Shown here in pieces: positions 52,701 to 63,204 of a stretch of 64,000 nt of DNA (the stretch's first letter is position 1; every line of letters begins with the position of its first letter). Below the pieces are notes generated by a model. The model made no database searches and was not told the origin of the DNA. It worked only from the letters and a program-made list of their open reading frames with translations. Both the position numbers and the translations under genes were made by a program. This stretch comes from Nematopogon swammerdamellus. Its lineage: Eukaryota > Arthropoda > Insecta > Lepidoptera > Adelidae. The DNA lies in contig OX336345.1 in NCBI GenBank assembly GCA_946902875.1, positions 13,237,395 to 13,301,394 of the forward strand. The letters are read 5' to 3'.

Positions 52701-55700
52701 GTAGGGGAGGGGGCTGGAGGGGTCAAACTCTGGAAAACGTTTTGGGACCATTATTATAGACTCCTACACCAAGTTTCGACTCGATCCGACCTAAAATGCA
52801 ATCGCTATAGAGCGACAAACATTTTGGAGCCCACATTTCAAACGCCAATAATTCAAAAACGCTCAAATGATTTCGTTGAAACTCAAATATGTTGTTACAC
52901 TCGACGATACGCTTCCGGCGATGTATCACACACCTCGCTAGGACTGCGCAATCCAAAGTTGTCAAACTAACCAATCCTAACCTAACCTAACCCAACCTTT
53001 TTCGTAGGGGAGGGGGCTGGAGGAGTCAAACTCTAAAAAACGTTCGGGACCATTATTATAGACTCCTACACCAAGTTTAGAATCGATCGGACCTAAAATG
53101 CTATCGCTATAGAGATACAAACATTTTGACGCCCACATTTCTAACGCCAATAATTCAAAAACCGCTCAAATGATTTCGATGAAACTCAAATATGTTGTTA
53201 CACTCGACGATACGCTTCCGGCGATGTATCACACATCTCGCTAGGACTGCGCAATCCAAAGTTGTCAAACTAACCAATCCTAACCTAACCTAACCCAACC
53301 TTTTTCGTAGGGGAGGGGGCTGGAGAAGTCAAACTCTAAAACACGTTGAAGACCATTATTATAGACTCCTACACCAAGTTTAGACTCGATCGGACCTAAA
53401 ATGCTATCGCTATAGAGATACAAACATTTTGACGCCCACATTTCAAACGCCAATAATTCAAAAACCGCTCAAATGATTTCGATGAAACTCAAATATGTTG
53501 TTACACTCGATGAGACGCTTCCGACGAGGCATCAGACATCTCCCTAGGACTGCTCAATCCAAAGTTACATTTCGGATCGAAGATCTGAAAATAGTGTAGT
53601 GAATTAAACATCAAGTTGCTCACACAATTTAGTCGATTTTCAAATTACGAAAACTTACTTTTGAAATAGACTAGGTAGAGAGGTATAACTATATATTCGG
53701 ATAGATATCGGGGAGAACAAAAATTCCCCTCCCCCCCCACTCCCAAATTCCCCCTCCACCAAAATTTCATCAATTTTACTTCCATTTAAACTGTCAAATG
53801 TCAAAATCTGACAATGTCAACTTGTGACAGAGATCGAACTGTCAAACTTTGTAGTACATGACAACTGTCAAATCTGTCAATCTGTCAAAGTTGTCAACCA
53901 AAAATCTGTCGAGGACTGTCAAATGTCAAAATCTGACAGTGTCAACTTGTGCCCTATACCCAAATCTCAAACTTTGTTTTTCATGACAACTGTCAAATCG
54001 TTCAAACTGTCAAGCTGGAACCCAAAATGTACATTTGACAACCCCGTTTACGCTTATAACTCGGACCCCTTACTAGTTAGACCCAATAAACTATCTCCCC
54101 AAAACCCCAAGATGTCATCAATTCACTCCGATTTACACTGTCAAATGTCAAAATCTGACAATATCAACTTTTGACAGAGATCAAACTGTCCAACTTTGTC
54201 ATACATGACAACTGTCAAATCTGTCAAACTGTCAGACTATCAAACAAAACAACCACCCCTCCCCCCCGCTGCGTTACGTTACAGTTACAATCCAAAGTTG
54301 TCAAACTAACCAATCCTAACCTAACTTAACCCAACCTTTTTCGTAGGGGAGGGGGCTGGAGGGGTCAAACTCTGGAAAACGTTCGGGACCATTATTGTAG
54401 ACTCCTACACAAAGTTTAGACTCGATCGGACCTAAAATGCGATCGCTATAGAGATACAAACATTTTCACGCCCACATTTCAAACGCCAATAATTCAAAAA
54501 CCGCTCAAATGATTTCGATGAAACTCAAGTATATTATTACACTCGATGAGACGCTTCCGGCGATGTATTACACATCTCGCTAGGACTGCGAAATCCAAAG
54601 TTGTCAAACTAACCAATCCTAACCTAACCTAACCCAACCTCTTTCGTAGGGGAGGGGGCTGGAGGGGTCAAACTCTGGAAAACGTTCGGGACCATTATTA
54701 TAGACTCCTACACCAAGTTTTGACTCGATCCGACCTAAAATGCAATCGCTATAGAGATACAAACATTTTCACGCCCACATTTCAAACGCCAATAATTCAA
54801 AAACCGCTCAAATGATTTCGATGAAACTCAAATATGTTGTTACACTCGATGAGACGCTTCTGGCGATGTATCACACATCTCGCTAGGACTGCGCAATTCA
54901 AAATTGTCAAACTAACCAATCCTAACCTAACCTAACCCAACCTTTTTCGTAGGGGAGGGGGCTGGAGGGTTCAAACTCTAGAAAACATTCGGGACCATTA
55001 TTATAGACTCCTACACCAAGTTTTGACTCGATCGGACCTAAAATGCGATCGCTATATTTTGACGCCCACATTTCAAACGCCAATAATTCACAAACCGCTC
55101 AAATGATTTCGATGAAACTCAAATATGTTGTTACACTCGATGAGACGCTTCCGACGAGGCATCACACATCTCCCTAGGACTGCGCAATCCAAAGTTACAT
55201 TTCGGATCGAAGATCTGAAAATAGTGTAGTGAATTAACGAGCAACTTGATGTAAGTTGCTCACACAATTTAGTCGATTTTCAAAGTACGAAAACTTACTT
55301 TTGAAATAGACTAGGTAGAGAGGTATAACTACATATTCGGATAGATATCGGGGAGAACAAAAATCCCCCCCCCCCCCCCCCCCCCACTCCCAAATTCCCC
55401 CTCCACCAAAATTTCATCAATTTTACTTCCATTTAAACTGTCAAATGTCAAAATCTCACAATCTCAACTTGTGACAGAGATCGAACTGTCAAACTTTGTA
55501 GTACATGACAACTGTCAAATCTGTCAATCTGTCAAAGTTATCAACCAAAAATCTGTCAAGGAGTGTCAAATGTCAAAATCTGACAGTGTCAACTTGTGCC
55601 CTATACCCAAATCTCAAACTTTGTTTTTCATGACAACTGTCAAATCGGTCAAACTATCAAGCTGGAACCCAAAATGTACATTTGACAACCCCGTTTACGC

Positions 55701-58700
55701 TTATAACTCGGACCCCTTACTAGTTAGACCCAATAAACTATCTCCCCAAATCCCCCCCCCCCCCCCCCCAGATGTCATCAATTCACTCCGATTTACACTG
55801 TCAAATGTCAAAATCTGACAATGTCAACTTTTGACAGAGATCAAACTGTCCAACTTTGTCATACATGACAACTGTCAAAACTGTCAGACTATCAAACAAA
55901 ACAACCACCCCCCCCCCCCCCCCCCCCCCCCCCACCCCCGCTACGTTACGTTACAGTTACAGTGAAAGGTTAGGTTGGGCGACGAAGCCTTATACTAACC
56001 TAGTATTTTTGTATGGAAACTGACACGGTTGGCTACACCACCTACAAAATTTATTTATAATTTTTTTTTTATGGGAACTGAAACGGTTGGCTACATCACT
56101 TACAACATCCGTGATGTCAGCCCATAACACCGGGTGATCTTGGTGCTACGTCAGTGCTGCCCTTCGGTCGTGCCGGCTACACTGAACTGCACGGAAAACA
56201 CAAATGTGGTAGTAGCAACCCGGGCGGGTTAAACCCTACTAACTAGTAATATAAGAAGGGAGTCATATCCCTTTGCCGCCTTTTACGACATACACGGGGA
56301 GAGATGCAGTGGGGCTATTCTTTTAAAGTACCGGCCCCACACGGTACATTCGTGATGTCAGCCCATAGCACCGGGTGAACTTGGTGCCACGTCAGTGCTT
56401 CACTTCGGTCGTGCCGGCTACATTGAACTGGACGGAAAACACAAACTATTTACATAGCCGTTTCGACCGACCTTTCATTCAGTGCGGTGGTACCAACCTG
56501 GGCGGAATAACCTACCATCTAGTAATATAAGAAGGGAGTCTTATCCCTTAGTCGCCTTTTACGACACACACGGGGAGAGATGCAGTGGGACTATTCTTTT
56601 AAAGTACACACTTGACCAATAGCATTTGTGTTTTACAGCTATTCCTAATTTGTTCACACTTGCTTGACCAACCGTAGCTAAATATAAATATTTTTCGTTA
56701 TCTGTATATTGCAAACACCCTCTATGTATCTTTCGAGAACAGGTCGTCGACTTACTAATACTAGCGCACGGCTGCCGGCTGACCTCATTGTGTGCATGTG
56801 TGCGTGAGCCACTTCAGTTTTTTGTTTGATTTCAATAGGCCAGTGTTATTATAATATGTTCAGTGAGTGCTCATATGACATTGACATATTGATAAACATG
56901 TCATAGACTAATTTATTAGTGGGATATAACCTTTACGAAGTGTTGTATTATAGCCAAAACATCGCTCCAACGGGAAGTAGTTTTCTCACGCACTAGAAAG
57001 GGATTGCGTTGGTTTTTTATTTTTCAAAAAAAATCTAATACGTAAAATGTTATGATTTCTTCTATTCAATATGGAGGACACTTGGGGGCAGACGACAATG
57101 GCCATACTTTTTGTATTTATTGCTCATTTTCGATAATAACAGCACTTTTTTGTACCATTCAAAATTCTGCCGCCGGTACAAATTACGCGCCGGTTGGCTC
57201 ATGGTTGGAGGGCTCTGGTGAAATATTTATCAAGAAGATATTTACTAAATTTGATGTAGGTTTATTGCAAATGTATTTTAGTTCTATTTTAAAACAAAAA
57301 AAACATATGTTATCGATTTACTTTTTGAGGAATCTTCATTCTTTCCTGCCGACTCCCGTAAATCATTCATTTCTAACTTTGCCTATTTTTCTATGCATTA
57401 CAATTGCGAACCAATTAGCTCAAACCTATGTCATATGAAAGATAATTTCATCTAGATTACAATGACGTGCAAATTTATATAGGGTTCTGAAGGAAATTTC
57501 ATAGTTATGATTTTTTAATGGAGAAAGCGCGGAAAATGTTTCGCGCGCGGAATTGTGTGTTTACCCGGAACGTTACGTGGAAATTCGCGCTGGCGAGGAG
57601 CTAAGGGTTAAGATCGGGACTTCCGAATTTTTTAAACGCGTGCGTTTTATTATGTACGTACCTAGTATGAATATTCTCAAGACACTCAATGAGTTGCAAA
57701 AAACAAGAAAAAAATAAACCAAACAAGTTTTTTAACTCATTTTTAGTACCTTTATGAACACAACTACTGCAGCTTTCAAAAACAAAAAGTAGTAATATCC
57801 CAAAAAAAATAAAAAAATATATATAAAAATAAAAGCATTTGAAAAGTAGGAATTGAACCCGGGATCACCTGATTGTAAAGCCTTGCCTTTAACCAACTCT
57901 TAGGCAAATATCGGCACCATTTAATTCACAGTATCACGTGACAGAAAGCACAAAATCAAACCATATCCCATTTTAAATATTCGCGCGCTAACGGGTATGT
58001 GACATCACATGATAGCGCGCTGACTCTAGCTAGCTGCTGGCGCGTGCACAGTACTCCAGACCAATGCAATTGTGCAAGTGCGAGTGAGACAGATCGGGCG
58101 TATGCAGTGCGACGTCACCCGTGCGCTTACACACAGAAATCGCTCGCGACGTGTCGCACGCGCGGCTATTCACGATATAGCGTCCTTGTTTGGCGCTCGT
58201 GCGCCGCACGCAGAACTCCTTTTCGGTCCATACTATTTCTATGAATTATCTTTTGTCTCACGCGCCAGTGGTGTTTTGCCGATCCCCATACATTCAGTAT
58301 GGGAGACCCGCGTGCGCGTTGCGATTCCGCACGGGGCGCGCGTTTACTCGCAAAAAAGTGCCTTGTGATCTATAAAATAAGGCCGTTATTTATTTGGAGT
58401 ACGATCTTTATGGTTTTAATGTAGATATGTTGTAAGATATTATTTATTTTGAGTGAAGTGAAGACTTCTCGTAGTACGGTAGTGCGGCGCACGAGCACAC
58501 TTTAGGACCAGCCGCCAGTGCTCGGTGGCAGTACCGTGCCAAGGTGATAGGTGGCGAGCCTGTCGCCCTTTAGCGCGGCATCTTGTCCTTATCCCTTAGT
58601 CGCCTTTTACGACATGCATGGGGAGAGATGCAGTGGGGCTATTCTTTTTAAGTACCGGCCCGACACGGTACTTAACCCTTCGGCTCCTCAAAACCCCGCG

Positions 58701-61700
58701 CGGGGTTTGTTAGGCGCGCGTCCGTCGGCTCCTCCAAACCCCGCGCGGGGTTCGGCGCGGCGCGGCGGCGCGCGGCTCATTATTTAATTCATCACTAATT
58801 CTACCAATTTTCGACCAAAGAACTGATTACTGGTATCACTTCTTGGTTAAAAGTACTAGAACTATTATCAAACAGACTGGGGGCAACACTTCACCTTCAC
58901 ACAGAAAATATTTTTTGAAAATGTCAAAAAAAAAAAGGCTCCCAAGCCAACTGACATTTCCACAGACACTGGAATACACAGATCTTGTACCGTATTTCGT
59001 GTACCCGTATTCGAGAGTACGTCTTATTAGCTTTATTTAGAGGTATGACTCGTCTATGGAAATTATACAGTTTTGGTCAGAAAAAATCGGAAAAAAATGT
59101 CGAGTGTGTTTTGTTTTGCCTGGAGTTTAAAAAATCGGTCTGTGCTTCTAAATAAGTGAATCCTGAAGTGTTTGGTATCACTAAATGCGCAATTTTAGTA
59201 CGCAGATTACAGATAACAGATTATTGATGGATCGTTCGATTGAGGCGGGATATTCGAATTTGTGCGGGAGCGCGCGCGCCAAAATTTTGCGTTTTTGCGC
59301 GCGGCGAAAACGCCTGGGAGTCAACGGTAGTCAACCGCGCGGGGTTTGCGGGAGCCGAAGGGTTAAAATAATATATGTATATATGAACACAATACAAATA
59401 TATATGAAATATAGCAAAATTAGCATGGTTGTAATAATTACATTTCCCACAAATATAATGTATACCTTACAGTGCACTGACCTTTGTTTTGATTCCAAAT
59501 TGTTAGTTGAACATTGCAATCCACAAATACAGTGAGGTTAAGTTTTTTTTGTCGTTTTCACACACTCGTGAATGGATATAAACCTCCAATAATAACACAT
59601 TCACTTCAGAAATGTTATAATCTTTCGAATTAATACAGAAAAAACTGACTATAAATGTCCTGGTAGTAGTGGGACTACCGGTAGACATAGACATGGAATC
59701 ATGGGCAGCCATATAACTCTTGTCGAGACCTATCATTTCCTCCAGCGGATGAGTAGTCTGGGATCAGAGGTTTCAGAGATATGCCCTAAAAAAAATTATC
59801 TCGTCGAGACTTATCATTTTCCATATGGGAAAGTCGGCTGGGATCAGTAGTTTCCGAGATATGCCCTGTCTTTTTCCTTTTACAGGTACACTTTTTTCTT
59901 TCTTGCTCCATTTATAGGAAAATGACAAGAGTTATGATAAAATGGGCTGAAGAGGTTAAATACCTTATACATTGAGCTACAATATGATACCTATTTCATT
60001 ATGGTAGAAGCACTGGTTTCCGAGTTACAGCTCACCGCGTCTGATTCACGAAGGAAGTAACACTTTTCCTCAGACAACGGCTCCCTGGTAGAAGTAAGAT
60101 CCCATTCGGAAGAAAGCATGAAACTTGGCATGTATGTAGCTTTTATATAAAAGAAATTAATCCCGCCTCGTAAAACAATAGTGGTGGAACTTTCTCAAAC
60201 TATTACAACCTAACTAAACGATATATAGTTGGGGGTATGTGCTTCGATGTCGCTAGGGAAGCACGTCGAAAAATTCTTGTTTCCCCCCCTCCACCCCCCT
60301 TTTATCTCCCTCATTCTGGTTTTCTTAATTTTTTTCAAAATTAAGTTACTTAGTTCTGTTTGTCTAGGTGCGTGCGAAGATTAAGCCAGAAACAGAACCC
60401 CAGAGGCCAGAAAATGCCCCTCATATTGTTGTTGTTGTTGTTTTGGTTTGGGGTTGGCTCTAGGCCTGCAAACTAATCCCGCTTGGTTGGGGACCTTCGT
60501 GCAAAACCCCGCAGTCTCCAGCTACCCCAGCCAGCCTATGTCTTCCATGAAAGCCATAAGTCGACCGGGGTGTCTGCAGGCTGCTTATCCCTTAGTCGCC
60601 TTTTACGACATGCACGGGGAGAGATGCAGTGGGACGCCCCTCATCTTATTCTATGCTCTAAGTATTCGATGACAAAAGTGTGAGATCAACGTCATACATA
60701 CCGCTTTTCATTAATTGTGAAACTATGACAAGACTTGGTGCACAAAGGTCTATAGAGGACCTGTGTGTGCGTGCCAAGACTTAGGTGCACAAAGATCTAT
60801 AGAGAAGACCTGTGTGAGTGTGGCAAGACTTAGGTGCACAAAGGTCTATACAGGAGACCTGTGTGAGTGTGGTAAGACTTAGGTGCACAAAGGTCTATAG
60901 AGGAGATCTGTGTGAGTGTGGCAAGACTTAGGTGCACAAAGGTCTATAGAGGAGACCTGTGTGAGTGTGGCAAGACTTAGGTGCACAAAGGTCTATAGAT
61001 GAGACCTGCGTGTGTTTTAGTAGAGCTCTTACTGTACCCACTCTAGAAGGTTGTAGCCGTGCATATATGATGCGGGACTACTGCGTTGGGAAGTGGGATT
61101 ACTGAGTTTAAACAATTATGTTTAAATATTGGTAATCATAGCATAATATGTAATATTTGGAAAAGCTCAACTGGTTATTAACAGAACTTTTTCTTTCCCT
61201 TGATGAATTTCTTTACACTAAACTTCAGACCAATAGCATGATAGATAACCCAATGAAAAATTCGCCAAAGCTACCTATCAAAATTAACCACACACACAGT
61301 ATAAAAGGCACCATAAGTATTCTTTTTGTACTATTTTGGTATGGAATCCTAATAAAATGTTCTTTGTGTTATTTTGTATGCTAAAAAACATGAAAGTCCT
61401 TGTGAAGGGCTTTTAGTGTTTCGACTGATGATTTTATAAAATATTGTCTCAGTAAGCATTTTTGTTCACATATTGGGCATTCATGGCAGGGGAAAGCATT
61501 TTCTTGTGTTAGCTACAGTTGGGTGGCGGAGGGTGCGGGCCTACCTGTATGGAGTGAGCGCGCGCGCGGTGGCGAGCACCCATGTCGCGGTAGCACTGAG
61601 TAACGGCACCGCCCACTGACAGGTCCCGATACTCGCGGTACATGTTGTGCACTCCCGAGCGCGACTCGTAGCGCAGCCAGATACCGAAGTTCTTTATCTT

Positions 61701-62791
61701 AATCGGACTCTTCTCTGCAATCTCCTGCAAATGACAAAATGTTTCATGGTGAAAATTTTGAACATTATTATCAGTTCTTATGTTGGTGCGAAATGTATGT
61801 ACCTAATAGTCGCATAGGCTGAGCATGGTATTCCTTCATTGCGGTTTAGTAGACTGTGCAGTGACTAATATGTCTGTAAGTTTATTTTTAAGCGCGACAT
61901 GTGGCTCGGTGTCACCCATGAGGTGTCTAGCGACGCCCATGGACATTCCGTCGCATCCGGGAGCTGCGAATGCCATGCCGGCCTGACAGGTACCTTAATA
62001 AATAAGCAGATTTTTTTGTGTTTTTAATGATCAGAAGCGGACATTTAGTTCATAGGTTTTCCATGTTTGGCTTCTGTCCAGATGCATTCCCAGATATCGT
62101 GCTTTATTACTTTGTGGTAAGATTTTAGTGGCCTAATTTGACACTCTTGCATTTACCAGTTCTCATGGAAAAAAGGCATGACATGGCATGAGTAGATTTA
62201 CAAGCAAGCTTAGTGCGTATTTTTTCATTTTATCATGCATTGATCAATGTGGATCTGTAGCTGTTCTGAAGCTTTGGCAGGGTCTGTGTTGCTGCTCAAT
62301 ACTGCGGTATCATCTGCAAATTGTTGCCGAGAGAATATTTGGTGTGCTCGGCAGACCTGCAGTGAAGAGGGTTTACAAGACAGATCCCTGTAGGAAGACA
62401 CCGGCCTATATTCAACGACGTCAAGCCCGCTACCCGCCGCTCGTAAAGGTGTTGCAAGACTTAGGTGCACAAAGGTCTATAGATGAGACCTGCGTGTGTT
62501 TTAGTAGAGCTCTTACTGTACCCACTGTAGAATGTTGTAGCCGAGCATATCTGATGCGGGACTACTGCGTTGGTAAGTGGGATCTCATGAGTGCAAATAA
62601 AAGCAAAAACACACCTTAACAGAGACAATCTCGCCGGTGGTCTTCTTGAACTTCTTGAGCTGACGGAGGAAGTACCAGAAGCGAGATTTGGCCACGATAG
62701 GGTCCGGGGAGAAGATCCGCATCTTGTAGAGCGGAGTCTTGGGCTCATTGGGTGTGGGCAGCTTGCGCCCAATCACCTCGTACTCCTTCAA
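46602..62791 (-). CDS. RpL18A: ribosomal protein L18A (eL20), exons 2-4
   Basis: A structural protein of the 60S subunit, essential in the cytoplasm. Three exons join in phase 0: 62,791-62,615 (59 codons), 61,724-61,545 (60) and 46,760-46,602 (52 plus stop), 171 residues in total. Only the first five to seven residues (exon 1 with ATG) are missing compared with insect orthologues. The protein is conserved throughout and shows no internal break. Introns are 890 nt and 14,784 nt. The second is filled with repeats, including a 5-kb satellite. The gene converges on Dicer-2. Because the copy is intact and intron-bearing, it is not a processed pseudogene. Confidence 0.95.
47296..47478 (-). repeat. 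LINE/SINE 3' fragment with (ATGT)n tail
   Basis: It matches 17,190-17,395 (CACACACGCTGAATCCCGAC, AATCGGTGTTGTGCTGCACG, AGCAAGTAAGGCACGAAGAC). On the - strand it ends in ATGTATGTATGT. 46,761-47,295 and 47,479-48,959 have no recognised element. The latter holds CGCGCGCGCC-rich patches near 48,480 and 48,820. Confidence 0.6.
48960..50240 (-). mobile_element. LINE reverse-transcriptase region split by a SINE
   Basis: On the - strand, 50,191-49,506 encodes [58 protein letters not shown] and [18 protein letters not shown]. After the SINE, 49,085-48,960 resumes with the [14 protein letters not shown] region. Ends are truncated. It is the most complete copy of the family also seen at 1,258 and 7,735. 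Confidence 0.82.
49101..49505 (+). repeat. tRNA-headed SINE, full length
   Basis: The head has A box TGGCCGAGTGG (49,107-49,117) and B box GGTTCGAATCC (49,151-49,161), spaced as in a tRNA-Ser/Leu-like gene, but there is no proper anticodon stem or variable arm. The body has GTAAAACTGTAGGTCCCTTC, CTTACTAGGTGGTAGGCTCA, GGTACCACCGTACTGGATGT, CTAGTCCAGTATAGCCAACA and GGTATGGCACC. The tail is CCCCTCTGACTCAGCCACCC, GATTACATAAATAAAAA. It is inserted in a LINE. Confidence 0.88.
50245..50880 (+). mobile_element. LINE C-terminal fragment, head-to-head with the previous LINE
   Basis: It reads [39 protein letters not shown] and SKAKLAS, then with a frame jump [37 protein letters not shown]. About 40-50 codons are deleted between the two parts. 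It faces away from the - strand LINE ending near 50,240. Confidence 0.75.
51010..52651 (+). repeat. satellite higher-order unit 1
   Basis: Three monomers plus a spacer with TGTCAAA repeats. From about 51,080 onward it looks identical to unit 2 (offset 1,642). The first 60 bases differ, for example CCTTTTGAGTAGG instead of CCTTTTTCGTAGG. Confidence 0.85.
52652..54293 (+). repeat. satellite higher-order unit 2
   Basis: 1,642 bp, a near-perfect copy of unit 1, including the 116-codon chance frame at 53,824. Identity this high across a spacer with homopolymers means very recent duplication or assembly duplication. Confidence 0.9.
54294..55965 (+). repeat. satellite higher-order unit 3 (diverged)
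   Basis: Same layout, but with scattered substitutions, one 12-bp-shorter monomer (54,900-55,190) and expanded C runs at 55,367-55,385, 55,751-55,769 and 55,908-55,933. It ends near CGTTACAGTTACAG at 55,961. Confidence 0.85.
56072..56345 (-). repeat. SINE, third head type, tandem copy A
   Basis: Tail GAACTGAAACGGTTGGCTAC, body TACACTGAACTGCACGGAAA and GGGCGGGTTAAACCCTACTA, head CCTTTTACGACATACACGGG, GAGAGATGCAGTGGGGCTAT, GTACCGGCCCCACACGGTAC. It ends at the last base before copy B begins. A stub of a further tail lies at 56,012-56,060. Confidence 0.8.
56346..56607 (-). repeat. SINE, third head type, tandem copy B
   Basis: Same order as copy A, starting at ATTCGTGATGTCAGCCCATA and ending GGGACTATTCTTTTAAAGTAC. 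The two copies lie head to tail with no spacer, so the array may have formed by recombination or by insertion into the first copy's tail. 56,608-57,847 shows no recognised element. Confidence 0.8.
57848..57906 (-). repeat. tRNA-like sequence (pseudo-tRNA or SINE head)
   Basis: On the - strand: TGCCTAAGAGTTGGTTAAAG (D-arm/A-box-like) and GATCCCGGGTTCAATTCC (T-arm with B box GGTTCAATTCC). The anticodon arm cannot be drawn convincingly and no acceptor stem closes. It is probably the promoter head of a decayed SINE. 57,907-58,588 has no recognised feature. Confidence 0.5.
58589..58671 (-). repeat. SINE third-head fragment, cut by a MITE
   Basis: AGTCGCCTTTTACGACATGC, GGGGAGAGATGCAGTGGGGC, GTACCGGCCCGACACGGTAC. 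The sequence stops at the TTAA flank of the next element. Confidence 0.7.
58676..59362. mobile_element. 687-bp MITE with TTAA duplication (piggyBac-like)
   Basis: CCCTTCGGCTCC at the left and its inverse GGAGCCGAAGGG at 59,351-59,362 are flanked by TTAA on both sides (58,672-58,675; 59,363-59,366). CCCGCGCGGGG blocks occur near both ends (58,693, 58,739, 59,335). TTAA targets and a CCC start are piggyBac traits. The interior near 59,050-59,150 resembles 63,575-63,720. 59,367-60,426 shows no recognised element. Confidence 0.8.
60427..60640 (+). repeat. (TTG)n-ended repeat plus SINE head scrap
   Basis: 60,427-60,570 (TTGTTGTTGTTGTTTTGG, GGGTTGGCTCTAGGCCTGCA, CTCCAGCTACCCCAGCCAGC) is the inverse of 23,850-24,012. 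60,590-60,640 (TTAGTCGCCTTTTACGACAT, GGGGAGAGATGCAGTGGGA) is the third SINE head. Confidence 0.6.
60726..61110. repeat. 49-bp minisatellite with unique tail
   Basis: Six units of CAAGACTTAGGTGCACAAAG, GTCTATAGAGGAGACCTGTG, TGAGTGTGG from 60,729 to 61,022. They end in a tail (GTTTTAGTAGAGCTCTTACT, TATGATGCGGGACTACTGCG) that also occurs with a single unit at 62,455-62,583 and 63,071-63,200. All three lie within RpL18A. 61,111-61,544 shows nothing recognisable. Confidence 0.85.
61545..61724 (-). CDS. RpL18A: RpL18A exon 3
   Basis: The acceptor is TCATTTGCAG and the donor GTAGGC. 60 codons, phase 0. It encodes [40 protein letters not shown] and [20 protein letters not shown]. This is the most conserved part of eL20. 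Confidence 0.97.
61900..61990 (-). repeat. LINE 3' scrap
   Basis: The reverse complement of GGGAGCTGCGAATGCCATGC, CGGCCTGACAGG matches 36,135-36,160 downstream of the LINE fragment at 35,815. It has no coding. Confidence 0.4.
62180..62440 (-). mobile_element. LINE reverse-transcriptase fragment
   Basis: The - strand has [20 protein letters not shown] and [11 protein letters not shown] (reverse-transcriptase motif C and beyond). Upstream codons are out of frame. It lies in the 890-nt intron of RpL18A. Confidence 0.65.
62455..62583 (+). repeat. single-unit relative of the 49-bp minisatellite
   Basis: CAAGACTTAGGTGCACAAAG, GTCTATAGATGAGACCTGCG, then the shared tail to ACTACTGCGTTGGTAAGTGG. It is followed within 32 nt by the RpL18A exon 2 donor (read on the - strand). 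Confidence 0.8.
62615..62791 (-). CDS. RpL18A: RpL18A exon 2
   Basis: The acceptor is CTTGTCCCACAG and the donor GTGTGT. 59 codons, phase 0. The first codon is TTG (leucine), not a start. It encodes [40 protein letters not shown] and [19 protein letters not shown]. Exon 1 with the start codon is expected to the right. No ATG-AA-GCN-AA stretch with a GT donor was found up to 64,000. Confidence 0.97.
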
Positions 62792-63070
62792 CTGTGGGAC
62801 AAGTTAATTGGGCTGGTAAATTGTGGATCAAAAGAGTTTATAATGGAAACAATTTAAATAACAATAAAACAAGGACCTCTTTTTGTGTCTTCTACCATGC
62901 AATCAGGCTTAACTGTTAACAGGCATTAATACGTTAGTTGCATGGACACATAAGGTCAGTTTGAGGGATGCTTCAAAGCTTTCTGTCGAGGTTGATTTTT
63001 TTTGGAGTGTTTTAGGATAAAATAACACAACCAACAGAACAAATTACAATTTCCAAATAGGAAAGTTATG

Positions 63071-63200
63071 GCAAGACTTAGGTGCACAAAGGTCTATAGA
63101 TGAGACCTGCGTGTGTTTTAGTAGAGCTCTTACTATACCCACTGTAGAATGTTGTAGCCGAGCATATCTGATGCGGGACTACTGCGTTGGGAAGTGGGAG
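63071..63200 (+). repeat. single-unit relative of the 49-bp minisatellite
   Basis: Nearly identical to 62,455-62,583, ending GGACTACTGCGTTGGGAAGT. This is the third copy inside or just upstream of RpL18A coding exons. 62,792-63,070 shows nothing else recognisable. Confidence 0.8.
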
Positions 63201-63204
63201 TATT

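Larger units (their letters stand above)
50926..55965 (+). repeat. satellite array: 303-bp monomers in 1,642-bp higher-order units
   Basis: Monomers start (AAAGTTGTCAAACTAACC) at about 51,021, 51,313, 51,616, then 52,652, 52,955, 53,258, then 54,294, 54,597, 54,900, with spacing mostly 303. Each holds CCTAACCTAACCTAACCC and GGGGAGGGGGCTGGAG. Every three monomers are followed by a spacer of about 730 bp rich in (A)CTGTCAAA / ATGTCAAAATCTGACA repeats. It lies within the last RpL18A intron. Its left end abuts a LINE. Confidence 0.92.

Noticed and set aside
51081..55818. Repeated 83- to 116-codon frames in the satellite
   Set aside because: They recur with the satellite period and translate simple TGTCAAA-type repeats; not genes.
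57052..57438. 128-codon open frame in the RpL18A intron
   Set aside because: No recognisable motif, A/T-rich, no splice or promoter context; kept only as unassigned intron.
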